Notes: generated by a model from the letters alone, not told the origin. Counted from the first letter of the stretch, positions 44,013 through 52,598 are shown. The stretch: DNA of 64,000 nt from Sphingobium sp. V4 (GCF_029590555.1 NZ_CP081001.1:1240001-1304000), one strand, 5' to 3'. Numbers and translations: made by a program.

Positions 44013-44837
44013 ATGGCCCGCCTGTTCCTCGACCACGCGAATGTAGCCTCATCCAGGCCACCGACCGTCCACGTCGCTCTCAGCAGCATCGAGCTTTCGT
44101 TATTGACACTGGTGACCTCGGATCCGGAAGCCGAGCCCGCCGTGCGGCAGGGCGCATGGGTCAATTTCATCGACGGGGACGATAGCGGCATGCTCCGGCA
44201 TGTCGTGCCGATCGCCGGCTATCCCGAAGCCGCATGGCGTGCGGTGGCCTCAACCACGCTCGACCTGCCGGCCGTTGCCGACCCTCTGCCAGTGGACGAG
44301 ATCTACTCGGCACGGATCGTGCCACCTACCGAACCGCCGGCGCGCTTCTTCCGCCTTGACCCGTTCGAACTTGCCGCTGGTCTCAGGACAGAGCATCCGG
44401 ACGCTCTTCGCGATCGCAACGCCATCGCCGCGCGCATCCACACGCTCGAGGCCCTCAAAGGCGGCGATGGCCCCTGGTTTTTCGTGGAGCCCGATCACTT
44501 CTCTCAGGCGGCGCTCCAATCCGTTGCCGAGGAAATGATCCGTCCGGGCGAAACCCACTGGGGCGCTGATATGCTCCTGCAGCGTCGTGTCGTTCTCGAC
44601 GAGGCCAAGGAGGCACGCGCATGGTCGGGGATTTCCGAATTGCACGCCGCTTTGTGGGTCACGCACGAGGCACCGTTCGATGCCGGGCTCGATTTCACCA
44701 CCTATTGGGCCGACATGGCGGCACGTCTGCGCGTCGATCCTACCGCCACGCGATTGCTGTCTGAATGCTCCGATCCCGACTTGGATATCGTCCGCGAGGC
44801 GCTCGTGTCGCCCGACCTCGCGGTATCCTTCCCATAG
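44013..44837 (+). CDS. Hypothetical protein
   Basis: 274 residues. Segments GAWVNFIDGDDSGMLRHVVP, FRLDPFELAAGLRTEHPDAL, PWFFVEPDHFSQAALQSVAE and DAGLDFTTYWADMAARLRVD. No motif recognised. ATG 44013 about 60 bases after a G-tract copy. Confidence 0.55.
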   Translation: MARLFLDHANVASSRPPTVHVALSSIELSLLTLVTSDPEAEPAVRQGAWVNFIDGDDSGMLRHVVPIAGYPEAAWRAVASTTLDLPAVADPLPVDEIYSARIVPPTEPPARFFRLDPFELAAGLRTEHPDALRDRNAIAARIHTLEALKGGDGPWFFVEPDHFSQAALQSVAEEMIRPGETHWGADMLLQRRVVLDEAKEARAWSGISELHAALWVTHEAPFDAGLDFTTYWADMAARLRVDPTATRLLSECSDPDLDIVREALVSPDLAVSFP

Positions 44838-45032
44838 TTCGTCAAGGCGCCCCGGCCACGCGTCGTGCGCCATCACTGTGAACAGCCAGCGCATGTGATC
44901 GCGTGCTTGCCCTATCGGGACCGGCCGCGCGCGGGCCAAGCCGAGCCGCCCATGCGCGAATGGAACCCATTCCCCCACCCGGTAATCACCGGTGCTGGCG
45001 CTCGGCTGTCCAGATGGCTGTGGAGACCACCA

Positions 45033-45227
45033 ATGAACACCGCCGATCAATATCCCATTGCGCCCGGTATGTGGATCAGGACCGAGGAGGACGAACGCCT
45101 CTTCTTTCTACGCCATTCGTCCACCAGCCATTGGGGCTTCTTTTCCGAAACGAGGCACCACAAGGCCCGCGAATACAAGCTTCCGCTGGCGGGTCTCAAG
45201 CCATGGCAACAGGAGCACCGCTCATGA
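45033..45227 (+). CDS. Hypothetical small protein
   Basis: 64 residues, aromatic-rich (RTEEDERLFFLRHSSTSHWG, HHKAREYKLPLAGLKPWQQ). Overlaps the next gene by ATGA. No family recognised. Confidence 0.5.
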   Translation: MNTADQYPIAPGMWIRTEEDERLFFLRHSSTSHWGFFSETRHHKAREYKLPLAGLKPWQQEHRS

Positions 45228-45772
45228 AAACCCACGCGATGACCAGCGGGCTGCGGGTGACGCTGACCAAGACCGAACTGCAGGCTCTGCTGGCCCTTGC
45301 CCGCCATGGGCGCGACCAGCTCGCCGCAAATCCGCGTTCCTATGTCCTGTCCAGGCGAGAGGAGGGCGTGGCGCCCGACGTCGTCCATGCGCTCGAATCC
45401 GGACTGCGAGCGGTGCGAGGCAAGCAGGCCGAGGCCAAGGATCGGCGCGAACAGCCGAAGCGCGATGCGGAGCGCCGCGCGGCCCGCGAGCATCATGCCC
45501 TTATCGAGGGCTTCTCCGTCCTCGGTATGCTTGGAGACTGGACCGATCTGTCCGACGATCCCGATCGTCACCAATGGGCGGATATGTTCCACCCCGACAC
45601 CGAGCCCCGCCCGCAGGGCGAGATACGGCGGAACGTCTGGCGCATATTCCTCAGCAAGGGCAGCGCCGCGCTGGACGACCTGGTTGTCCTTCCCGGCGAT
45701 TGCACGACGACGGCCGACCGTTACGAAATCGATCAGCTTGCTCGCCGGATCATCGCCGACCATCAACGATGA
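45224..45772 (+). CDS. Hypothetical protein
   Basis: 182 residues. A helical first half (TLTKTELQALLALARHGRDQ, a basic helix KQAEAKDRREQPKRDAERR) and a second half with RHQWADMFHPDTEPRPQGEI and EIDQLARRIIADHQR. No family recognised; co-translated with the previous gene. Confidence 0.55.
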   Translation: MKTHAMTSGLRVTLTKTELQALLALARHGRDQLAANPRSYVLSRREEGVAPDVVHALESGLRAVRGKQAEAKDRREQPKRDAERRAAREHHALIEGFSVLGMLGDWTDLSDDPDRHQWADMFHPDTEPRPQGEIRRNVWRIFLSKGSAALDDLVVLPGDCTTTADRYEIDQLARRIIADHQR

Positions 45773-45890
45773 CAATTCCTATCCCGGGATGTCTGCCTCG
45801 CCATCCGAGGCGATGACCGGCCCGGCGAGCGGCGCTCCTAGCGTCTCGCATTGCGCACAGACATTGCGCGGAACCGGCGACTCCCTTATA

Positions 45891-45908
45891 TCTGACTAGC
45901 TAGTCAGA
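45891..45908 (+). promoter_or_regulatory. Perfect 18-bp palindromic operator of the Phd/PIN pair
   Basis: TCTGACTAGCTAGTCAGA is a perfect palindrome located 13-30 bases upstream of the antitoxin ATG, directly after a CTTATA that could be the -10 box. Placement over the start region fits autorepression by the antitoxin. Confidence 0.6.
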
Positions 45909-45920
45909 AGGAGGATGGTC

Positions 45921-46235
45921 ATGACGACCTCCAAAGATGTCGATACCCCCCGCACCCGCAAGGCGGCCTCCCGGCTTCCCCCGCCGGCACGGGGATGGAA
46001 GCTCGAAGACGCCAAGGCACGCTTCAGCGAGTTGGTCCGCCTTGCGCGCAGCGAAGGGCCGCAGCGCGTGACTGTCCGCGGCAAAGATGCCGTCGTCGTG
46101 ATCAGCGCCGATGAACTCGAGCGATTGCTGCCGCCTGAGCGCAAGAAGCCGTTGGTCGCCTTTCTTGAGGGGCTTCATCTCGACGGCGTCGATCTCACGC
46201 GCGAGCAGGATACCGGCCGGGACATCAGCCTGTGA
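45921..46235 (+). CDS. Phd/YefM-type antitoxin
   Basis: 104 residues. The Phd-type DNA-binding part is WKLEDAKARFSELVRLARS followed by GPQRVTVRGKDAVVVISADE. The C-terminal LVAFLEGLHLDGVDLTREQD should bind the toxin. I prefer ATG 45921 (six to seven bases after AGGAGG) over 45915. Coupled by GTGA to the PIN toxin. Confidence 0.87.
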   Translation: MTTSKDVDTPRTRKAASRLPPPARGWKLEDAKARFSELVRLARSEGPQRVTVRGKDAVVVISADELERLLPPERKKPLVAFLEGLHLDGVDLTREQDTGRDISL

Positions 46236-46684
46236 TCGGCTGGCTGCTCGACACCAACGTCATTGCCACGCTGATCAATCCTAACGGCGCGCCCAGCGTG
46301 AAGGCATGGGCTTCGGAACAGGCCGAAGACCGCTTCTTCCTCAGCATTCTCACCCTTGGGGAGTATGACAAGGGTATCCACGGCATACCCGTCGAGCACG
46401 CCGAGCGGTCCCGCTATATGGGCGCACGAGACGCGCTCGAAGCGCGGTTCAGAGGCCGTATCCTATCGCTCGACGACCAGATCGTACGCCGCTGGGGCGA
46501 AATCTCGGGCGACGTCAAGCTGCGCACCGGCCACACTCCGAGCGTCGTCGACACGATGCTGGCCGCTACCGCGATCGAACACCGGCTCTATCTCGTAACC
46601 CGCAACGTCAAGGACGTGCGCCACAGTGGCGCAGCGATCTTCAATCCATGGGACGATGATCCCGCGACGCTGTCCCTTTCCTGA
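46232..46684 (+). CDS. PIN-domain toxin, FitB/VapC-like
   Basis: 150-residue ribonuclease. Active-site acids at D7 (GWLLDTNVIATLI), E44 (FFLSILTLGEYDKGI) and D107 (HTPSVVDTMLAATAIEH), with the last motif YLVTRNVKDV. GTG start inside the antitoxin stop. The LDTNV...TLGE pattern places it near FitB. It maintains the element or acts in stress; inference from family. Confidence 0.9.
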   Translation: MIGWLLDTNVIATLINPNGAPSVKAWASEQAEDRFFLSILTLGEYDKGIHGIPVEHAERSRYMGARDALEARFRGRILSLDDQIVRRWGEISGDVKLRTGHTPSVVDTMLAATAIEHRLYLVTRNVKDVRHSGAAIFNPWDDDPATLSLS

Positions 46685-47021
46685 AGGAAGGGATGAACGG
46701 GTCCACGATCGAGCTGCCCGCTGACGATCCCGTGTGGTTGCCGTTGGGCCGGTCCTGCCCGACCGCGCCGACACTCTCAACCTGACGAAGGATGGCAGCA
46801 CCGCTTTCTGAAGGTGGTTCCATTGGGTGCTCAGCACGGTCCGTCGCTCCTCCGACGTCCGGTCCTCTCAGCGGGCACCAGAAGGCGCGAAGCACGCATC
46901 GTGAAGATCGCCGCCCGACAGGATCGGCCGGTTTGGGAGGAGAGGGGGGCGAGGGAGGCGTCCGGCAGGTCGCTTTCGTTTCCGATCGCGCGCCGCATGC
47001 CGCATAATCGGGAGCCTTACC
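46685..47021. other. Gap with the last strong G-rich leader copy
   Basis: No supported gene; the short frames here are mutual antisense. Holds the G-tract copy 46935-46960 and the GGGAG ribosome-binding sequence of the next gene. Confidence 0.35.
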
Positions 47022-47525
47022 ATGCGCCTGTCTGATGACCTTGCAGCGAGCCGTCGCCTTTATGCGGCCCCCATGATCTTCGCCCCGACGGTCATGGTCA
47101 TCGACATCCCTCCGCACCAGGCGGGATCCGGCCTCGCGCTCGATCGCTATTACATCGTCATGATCGAGACCGACGAGGAACTGGCCGAGTTCGAAGCTTT
47201 TCTCGCCGAAGACCGTGCGTTCGCACGGTCGCCCGATCTTCTAGATAGAAGGCCAAGCTGCCGCGAAGCCGGCGCGATTAGCTTCTTCGAGTTTGCGCCG
47301 CCAGCCTCGGATTGGCCGTGGATCCTGCTGTGTCACTGGCCACGGCACCTTGCCCGGATGTTCGTTGCCGATCCCGAAGCTCTTGCACGCGGCGCGTATA
47401 CGATGGAAGCTTTCCACAGCCGGGATACCCTGCGCGCGGCGCTGCGGGCACATGTCGCCCTGTTCGGAGACCTCGCGGAGATACGGACCATCCCGCCGCT
47501 GTCCGACATGGCGGGCCGTGCATAG
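47022..47525 (+). CDS. Hypothetical protein
   Basis: 167 residues. PTVMVIDIPPHQAGSGLALD, then an acidic helix DEELAEFEAFLAEDRAFARS, and WPWILLCHWPRHLARMFVAD. No family recognised. Ends TAG. Confidence 0.5.
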   Translation: MRLSDDLAASRRLYAAPMIFAPTVMVIDIPPHQAGSGLALDRYYIVMIETDEELAEFEAFLAEDRAFARSPDLLDRRPSCREAGAISFFEFAPPASDWPWILLCHWPRHLARMFVADPEALARGAYTMEAFHSRDTLRAALRAHVALFGDLAEIRTIPPLSDMAGRA

Positions 47526-47568
47526 CAGCGTCCGCACGCATCGATTCCGGCCCAGCAAGGAACGGTCC

Positions 47569-47790
47569 ATGTGGAAACTCCGCTACGCCGCAAGGGCGAC
47601 ACGCCTGCTGCTCCAAGGCAAGATCCGATGGGTTGTCTATCGCAAGGCCTTGCGCGAATGGCCCATCGCTGTCGCCGGCCGAGGCGGGTCGTATCAGCTC
47701 GACCCCTGCTTCTCCGATCTGCATGACGGTCGCCGGGACATGAGCCTTCCGCAAACCATCGTGGCGTCCGGCCCATGCGCGAGACGATAG
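47569..47790 (+). CDS. Hypothetical small basic protein
   Basis: 73 residues (LRYAARATRLLLQGKIRWVV, SYQLDPCFSDLHDGRRDM) behind GCAAGGAAC. Overlaps the next gene by 16 bases. No family recognised. Confidence 0.45.
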   Translation: MWKLRYAARATRLLLQGKIRWVVYRKALREWPIAVAGRGGSYQLDPCFSDLHDGRRDMSLPQTIVASGPCARR

Positions 47791-48050
47791 AGGCGACCGC
47801 CGGGGAGCAGATCGCCTTCGGTTCCTTCGTGATTGTCGACGACGGAACAGCCCGGCATGACCCGGAGGGCGAAGGCGAGGGCGGCCTCGCCCTGCGCCCC
47901 GCCAACGCTGGAACCATCACCGTCTACGAGCCCAGTGAAACGATGACGATCTTGAGGACCGGAGGTGCGCTTGGGCTGTTCGGCAAGAACACCCGCTGGG
48001 CGGAAGTCCGCAATGGCCGGTTGCTACCGCCCGATGTCGGTGCAGGGTGA
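47775..48050 (+). CDS. Hypothetical protein
   Basis: 91 residues, beta-rich with a charged loop (GEQIAFGSFVIVDDGTARHD, ITVYEPSETMTILRTGGALG). Last gene of the plus-strand block. No family recognised. Confidence 0.45.
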   Translation: MRETIEATAGEQIAFGSFVIVDDGTARHDPEGEGEGGLALRPANAGTITVYEPSETMTILRTGGALGLFGKNTRWAEVRNGRLLPPDVGAG

Positions 48051-48220
48051 CCGCGAAGAGTGCCGACGCCACCGGAAGGATCGACTATAGTGTTGCGAGC
48101 CGAGAGCTTGCTCCTCGCGATCCGATGACCGCCCCCGAAGCACCGAGCCGCAAGGGCGCATGAAACGCTCATATCCGTCGCCTTGGCCGGATCGCCGTCT
48201 CGCGGATTGTGGATTTGAAA

Positions 48221-48256
48221 ATGGCCTCCCGGCGCTTGTCGGGAGGCCATTTTTTT
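48221..48256. terminator. Strong intrinsic terminator between convergent genes
   Basis: ATGGCCTCCC and GGGAGGCCAT form a perfect 10-bp stem around ten bases, with seven T on the plus strand after it and TTTT on the minus strand side. It ends the plus-strand block and also the convergent minus-strand gene. Confidence 0.88.
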
Positions 48257-48268
48257 ATGCTGCCAAGG

Positions 48269-48754
48269 TCAGCACCCGAAGGGGCGGCAGCCGATCGGTC
48301 CGGATGACAGCTCCTGCCTATGACGGTCGGCTCCCGGCATGCGCGGGACCGGTGCGCCCGCTTCGCGGAGCGTCCGCACCATTCGCGACCGTCCATGAAG
48401 CAGGTCCGTCAGCCATTCGAGATCCCGGATCGCTGGGCTTACCGGCCGCTCCGAGAGGATGTAGTAGAGCCGCCGCTGATAGTCGTCGCCTTCGCCGTTC
48501 AGGATGTGCCGCAGCCGGGCCTGTCCCTCGCTTTCGACTCCCGACGGCACGGCCCCCATATCCGCTTCAACGGCCTGAAGGGCGTCCAGCAGCTCCATCG
48601 CGCTGTAGAAGGCATCATCGACGTCCTGCCGGAACGCCGCCGCGGCGAGCGCACGACGGTCGGGCGAAAGCGCCGGGTCATTCAGCGCGTCCCGCAAGGG
48701 CAGATTGATGTCGTAGGTCTCCAGCAGAGCCTTCATGCTCAGGTCAGTCATCAT
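48269..48754 (-). CDS. Hypothetical protein
   Basis: 161 residues from tandem ATGs at 48754/48751. Helical (LRDALNDPALSPDRRALAAA, DDAFYSAMELLDALQAVEAD, RLYYILSERPVSPAIRDLEW). The C-terminal tail after LREAGAPVPRMPG is low-complexity. The open frame extends far upstream to 49492 but that part lacks protein-like composition. No family recognised. Confidence 0.5.
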   Translation of the reverse strand: MMTDLSMKALLETYDINLPLRDALNDPALSPDRRALAAAAFRQDVDDAFYSAMELLDALQAVEADMGAVPSGVESEGQARLRHILNGEGDDYQRRLYYILSERPVSPAIRDLEWLTDLLHGRSRMVRTLREAGAPVPRMPGADRHRQELSSGPIGCRPFGC

Positions 48755-49264
48755 TCGTTCCGATCGCGTTTCTATGAGGCCGACATCATCATGACGGCCG
48801 AATTTGCGCAAGCGATCCGCTCCCCCGTGAAAGGGGAGCGCAACATCGAGGACGTTGACGGGCTTGGCTTGGCGATCGGCAAGGACATGGCGCGGATTGG
48901 GATGGGCCGCTGCGTCGAGCCGGGCGGGGTGTGGCAGGGCGGGGGAAGGAAAGAAGGGGCGGGCGGATCCCGGCAAGCCGGGAATGGGCTCTATCTCCGC
49001 GAGCTGCGCTCGCTCCGACCGGGCCCGCGTTCCGCGGTCCCGTCCTTCGGTAACGATCCCTTCCGCGGTCCGAGCGGCGAGGGCATCCCTTGTCCCGAAC
49101 CTCATCCTGGCGGCGCCGGCACCGCAAGGCAGGCTTCGCCTAAGGAATCGCGCTGACGCGCGATAGCGTCTTTGTAGCCCAAGATCCCACCGCAGCCTTC
49201 GCCGCCTCCCAGTGTCCCGGGCGTACCACACGGATTTTCGTCGCCAAGAATTGCGTCGGGGGGG

Positions 49265-49346
49265 AAGCTCCGCTAGGCAAAATGGGGCCGGCGGCGCTTT
49301 GTCCGTTCCAAAGGCAGCGCCGGCCCCATTTTGCGAAGCTGCGCTA
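49265..49346. repeat. 60-bp hairpin element flanked by 11-bp direct repeats
   Basis: GCAAAATGGGGCCGGCG (49277-49293) pairs perfectly with CGCCGGCCCCATTTTGC (49318-49334); CTTTG and CAAAG form a second inner stem. The element is bordered by AAGCTCCGCTA (49265-49275) and AAGCTGCGCTA (49336-49346), a 10-of-11 direct match that looks like a target-site duplication. It could be a miniature mobile element or a strong terminator/attenuator. Confidence 0.6.
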
Positions 49347-49576
49347 ACATCCCCCCTCCCGTGCTTCTTGCCGACAAGAAATCCGCGCGCCACTGGGGAC
49401 CCTGCGAGGACGGCTCCGGGTGCGATGGGATCAAGGGCACGCTTCGCTCCACGACACAGTTGAGCACAAGAATTGCCCGCTGACGCGGACAATGCGTCTT
49501 CGTTTTATTCCGCTTCGCGGAGATTTCTGCTCGGACTCACCAAGTACGATGGATTTCTGTCAAGAAATCAATGACC

Positions 49577-49582
49577 TATAAT
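49577..49582 (+). promoter_or_regulatory. Putative -10 box of the DUF736 gene
   Basis: TATAAT in a locally AT-rich stretch, about 90 bases before the DUF736 start. The -35 region (TTTCTG area) is poor. A GGAGGGGAGGG purine run lies just after it. Confidence 0.4.
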
Positions 49583-49669
49583 GAAAGGAGGGGAGGGAGT
49601 ATAAAGAAGGTGTCGGCGGGGATTGACCCAAAGACAGGGTAATACACCCGGCATCTTGGAGTAATTGTT

Positions 49670-50185
49670 ATGCAGATCGGTTCTTTCAAGCCTAACAACG
49701 GCACGCTGTTCGGCTCCATTTCGACCGCCAATCTTCACCTTCCGCGCCTTGGCCTCAAGCCCGTTCAGAGCAATCATGAACGCGCCCCGGCTTATGAAGT
49801 GATGGCGCTCAATCCGGCGCGGCGCTGGGTGCAGATCGGCGCGCTTTGGGAGGCGACGGCCAACTCCACCGGCGAAACCTTCTATCAAGGACAGATTGAC
49901 GACCCGAGCTTCAACGCCCCGTTGCCGATCGCGCTTTTCGGGGACGGCGAGGAAGGTTTCAACGTCGCTTGGAACCGTCGCCGCAAGCGTCAGGACGACA
50001 CCTTCAACGACGCCGAAGGCGCGCCCGAGGAAAGCGAAGGCAGCCCGTTCGGCCCGGAACCCGGCAGCGATCCGGCTCCCCGCCGTGCTCGCCGCAGCCG
50101 CAGGGCGGACAGCTTCGAGGGGAACGCCGACGATAGCGGCAATCTCACCGAGCGGCAGAACGCCGACGAACACAACCCGTTCTGA
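49670..50185 (+). CDS. DUF736-family protein
   Basis: 171 residues, starting MQIGSFKPNNGTLFGSIST as usual for DUF736, with YEVMALNPARRWVQIGALWE in the middle. The C-terminal half (from about residue 105) is an extended acidic/basic low-complexity tail, longer than normal members (about 100 residues). DUF736 genes typically sit beside conjugation genes in alphaproteobacterial plasmids and ICEs; role unknown. Confidence 0.85.
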   Translation: MQIGSFKPNNGTLFGSISTANLHLPRLGLKPVQSNHERAPAYEVMALNPARRWVQIGALWEATANSTGETFYQGQIDDPSFNAPLPIALFGDGEEGFNVAWNRRRKRQDDTFNDAEGAPEESEGSPFGPEPGSDPAPRRARRSRRADSFEGNADDSGNLTERQNADEHNPF

Positions 50186-50268
50186 TCGACCGTCCGACGG
50201 GCGGGGGAAGCGTTAGCCGCGCTCCCCCCGACCCTGAGCCGAAAACCCTCCCGACAGGTGATGAGACC

Positions 50269-51510
50269 ATGAGTAAGGAAACGACCTCCCGCCGCTATAG
50301 CAGTTTTGCCGATATGGCCCAAGCCATCGGACAGGATGCCACCGGGCCGACACCGGGCAAGTTTGATGCGGCCTATAAAGAGATCATCGAAGGCGATGAG
50401 TTTCAGTCCGTTTTGGGCAAGATCGAAGAGCGCTTCGATTGCAAGCTGACTCCGATCCCGCCCGGCGATGTCGACGACGACCTCGAACCGGACGCCATGA
50501 GCCCGCGCGACCGGGAGCTTGCCGAACTCTATGCCGAGGAAACCGCGATCCCGGAAATCGAAGCCGCGTTCGGCGACGTCCAGCCGCTCGCGATCATCGA
50601 AGGCGCGCGCGACCCGCAGGAACTCGACATGCCGCACCCGATGCAGGCGCAGCAAGATTGCGGGGCGATCATCGCAACCATCTTCGACCTGTTCCGGGAT
50701 ACGAGGATGGAGCCGACAGCCCAGCCGCTCGCATGGGGTTTCGTCAACAGCTTCCACCATGAGGCGCAGAAGCTGGCGGGCATCGAGGATAGCCTAGCCC
50801 TCAAGCTGGGCGAGATGATCCGCGATCCCGAAGCGGGCGAAGTCTGGAACAGCAATGTCGAGGAACTGCAAACCCGTTGCCGCACGGTCGCGGAACAGCG
50901 CGCCGCCATAGAGGCGATGCGCGATTACGGCGCCGCCGTCTATCGCGCCGAAACCGGCTTTCCGTGGAGCGCCGCGCGCGGTTCCCGAGCATCCAGCGTC
51001 ACCACCGCAAGCCAGATCGCAGCCGCCGACTTCCTGCGCGAACGTGCCCTTGAAGCGCGCGAACGCCTGAAACCGCAAGGCCCCGTTGTCGTCTTTTCCG
51101 GCGGACAGGAATGGCACGACTGGCGGATGATCTGGGACAAGCTCGACCAGATCAAGGCGCGCGTGCCGCATATGACGCTTGTGACCACGGCGCAGCGCAA
51201 GGGAGCCGACGCCATCGCCGCCGCGTGGGCCGCAGAGGCAGGCGTCCCGCTTGTCGCCTTCACCCCCGAAGGCCGCCTTGGTCGCCGCGCCGGGTTCGTC
51301 CGCAACGAGAAGATGGTCAACCTTCGCCCCCGTCCCGTCGAGGCGCTTGTCTGCCAAGGTTCCGGCATACAGGCGAACCTCCTCGACCTTCTCAAGGATG
51401 CGGACATCCCGACCCACGCTTTCAAGGTCGATAGCCAGCGGCCCGATGCGGAAGGGATCGACGCGATCCGCGCCGCCAAGCGCGAGCGCAAAGCGCGCCT
51501 CGCGGCCTGA
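50269..51510 (+). CDS. DUF2493 (SLOG-family) domain protein
   Basis: 413 residues. The C-terminal half carries the DUF2493 nucleotide-sensing fold: GPVVVFSGGQEWHDWRMIWD, MTLVTTAQRKGADAIAAAWA, VPLVAFTPEGRLGRRAGFVR, NEKMVNLRPRPVEALVC. The N-terminal half (about 200 residues, PIPPGDVDDDLEPDAMSPRD, AIIATIFDLFRDTRMEPTAQ) is a helical extension typical of plasmid versions. It may bind a nucleotide-like signal. Co-oriented with DUF736 83 bp upstream, likely one operon. Confidence 0.85.
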   Translation: MSKETTSRRYSSFADMAQAIGQDATGPTPGKFDAAYKEIIEGDEFQSVLGKIEERFDCKLTPIPPGDVDDDLEPDAMSPRDRELAELYAEETAIPEIEAAFGDVQPLAIIEGARDPQELDMPHPMQAQQDCGAIIATIFDLFRDTRMEPTAQPLAWGFVNSFHHEAQKLAGIEDSLALKLGEMIRDPEAGEVWNSNVEELQTRCRTVAEQRAAIEAMRDYGAAVYRAETGFPWSAARGSRASSVTTASQIAAADFLRERALEARERLKPQGPVVVFSGGQEWHDWRMIWDKLDQIKARVPHMTLVTTAQRKGADAIAAAWAAEAGVPLVAFTPEGRLGRRAGFVRNEKMVNLRPRPVEALVCQGSGIQANLLDLLKDADIPTHAFKVDSQRPDAEGIDAIRAAKRERKARLAA

Positions 51511-51515
51511 AATCC

Positions 51516-51537
51516 GGCCCGCCCTTCGGGGCGGGCC
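51516..51537 (+). terminator. Hairpin with UUCG loop after the DUF2493 gene
   Basis: GGCCCGCCC and GGGCGGGCC close a TTCG tetraloop six bases after the stop codon. Very stable; no T-run. Probable terminator or RNA-stabilising 3' end. Confidence 0.6.
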
Positions 51538-51840
51538 ATCCTCCTACCGGAGTTTATCCAATGATCGGAGTCTAAGGCGGTTGCATCGACGCCTAGCACA
51601 CCGTCGATTGCAGTCATTGCGGGCATAGCGCGGCTACAACTGTCTTCCCCGGCCATTGCACCCGCTCATAATATGATCCCGGCATGACCGGCGCGGAACC
51701 TTCCGCGTCGGCCTTTGCCGTGTCGTCATGTCGGGTGGGGGAAACCCGAACGGTTTCCCCCACGCCGCTCCTTTTGCCTGGGCCTGCGGCCTGGCAACGT
51801 CGCTCCCCTTTCCGCTATCGATGAAACGGATATGGAGCGC
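51538..51840. other. Gap between the DUF2493 gene and a convergent small gene
   Basis: About 300 bases with no supported gene on either strand and no repeat or operator that I recognise. Confidence 0.35.
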
Positions 51841-52077
51841 TCACGCTACGTTGGGTAGGGGCTTGAGCGCAGAAAATGCGGCGGCACCTCCGACCCGGAT
51901 TACCTGTCCCAGCACGTCGCGAAACTCGCGCTCGCTCAGTCCCTCGACGGGCAACTCACCAACGATCCGGGCATAACGTTCGCGCAGCTTCTGCCGCGTC
52001 GCCTCTATTTCCGTATCCATGCGCTTCTGACGCTCGACCAGATCGGCCAGCTTTTCGCGTTCTGTCATCTTCGGCAT
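51841..52077 (-). CDS. Small coiled-coil protein (possibly DUF6437-like, transfer-associated)
   Basis: 78 residues from ATG 52077 (AAGGA seven bases upstream; ATG 52083 is an alternative). A charged coiled coil ([40 protein letters not shown]) and a C-terminal [20 protein letters not shown]. Similar small proteins accompany conjugation genes in sphingomonads; the family name is tentative. Confidence 0.6.
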   Translation of the reverse strand: MPKMTEREKLADLVERQKRMDTEIEATRQKLRERYARIVGELPVEGLSEREFRDVLGQVIRVGGAAAFSALKPLPNVA

Positions 52078-52598
52078 TTCCATCTTCCTTACGATGGTCT
52101 GCCCGCCAGTCCGTGACATCGCTCAACGATGCGTTGCTTGCAAGCCCTAGACATTGAATGGCGCGCGTCACCTCCGAGGTGGAGCTTTGCTGTTATCGAG
52201 GAACATTGCTGCCCCTGCGGCCATCACCCCTGACGGCATCGGGACCGGGCCTCGTGCTCGGTCCAATTTCCTTTTCGGCGGCATCGAGTTCGGTCTCGCT
52301 CGCGTGCCGCGCGGACCCTTCGGTCCGCATGCCGCTACGCCTTGCCGGGGTCTCCTGACGAGAGGGAATATCTCTCACAGTCTTCCCATCATGTCGGACG
52401 CCCGAGACCGCATCAAGGACGGCGGGGCCCCACCATTTTCTTCGGCGGATCGAGCGAAGCGCTCCTCCTTCGGCGCCCCTGGCCACCGAAGAAAATCGTG
52501 ACCCCCACCGCCGCTAAAGCGGTCGCTTCGCGATCCTTGACCCGGCCTCGGCCGTCCGACGCGCCGCTCCTGTCATTCAAGACAGACAGGAGCCCATC
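52078..52598. other. Gap with two inverted repeats
   Basis: No supported gene. CACCATTTTCTTCGGCGG (52431-52448) and CCACCGAAGAAAATCGTG (52483-52500) match as an inverted repeat at 16 of 18 positions with 34 bases between. A second, shorter repeat (52567-52592) covers the next gene's ribosome-binding site. Confidence 0.45.
52567..52592 (+). promoter_or_regulatory. Hairpin hiding the ribosome-binding site of the following gene
   Basis: CTCCTGTC (52567-52574) and GACAGGAG (52585-52592) pair perfectly around ten bases; the AGGAG in the second arm is the ribosome-binding site of the gene starting at 52599. Confidence 0.45.

Larger units (their letters stand above)
48755..49669. other. Large gene-poor gap before the transfer module
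   Basis: No supported gene in 915 bases; long open frames exist on both strands but mirror each other and lack family features. It contains the hairpin element at 49276-49335, then a more AT-rich end (about 49490-49665) with a TATAAT that should hold the promoter of the DUF736 gene. Confidence 0.4.

Noticed and set aside
48269..49492. Full 407-codon version of the minus-strand gene ending at 48269
   Set aside because: Only the first 161 codons from the tandem ATG at 48754 have protein-like composition; the 5' extension is Arg/Ala/Gly-rich and crosses the hairpin element.
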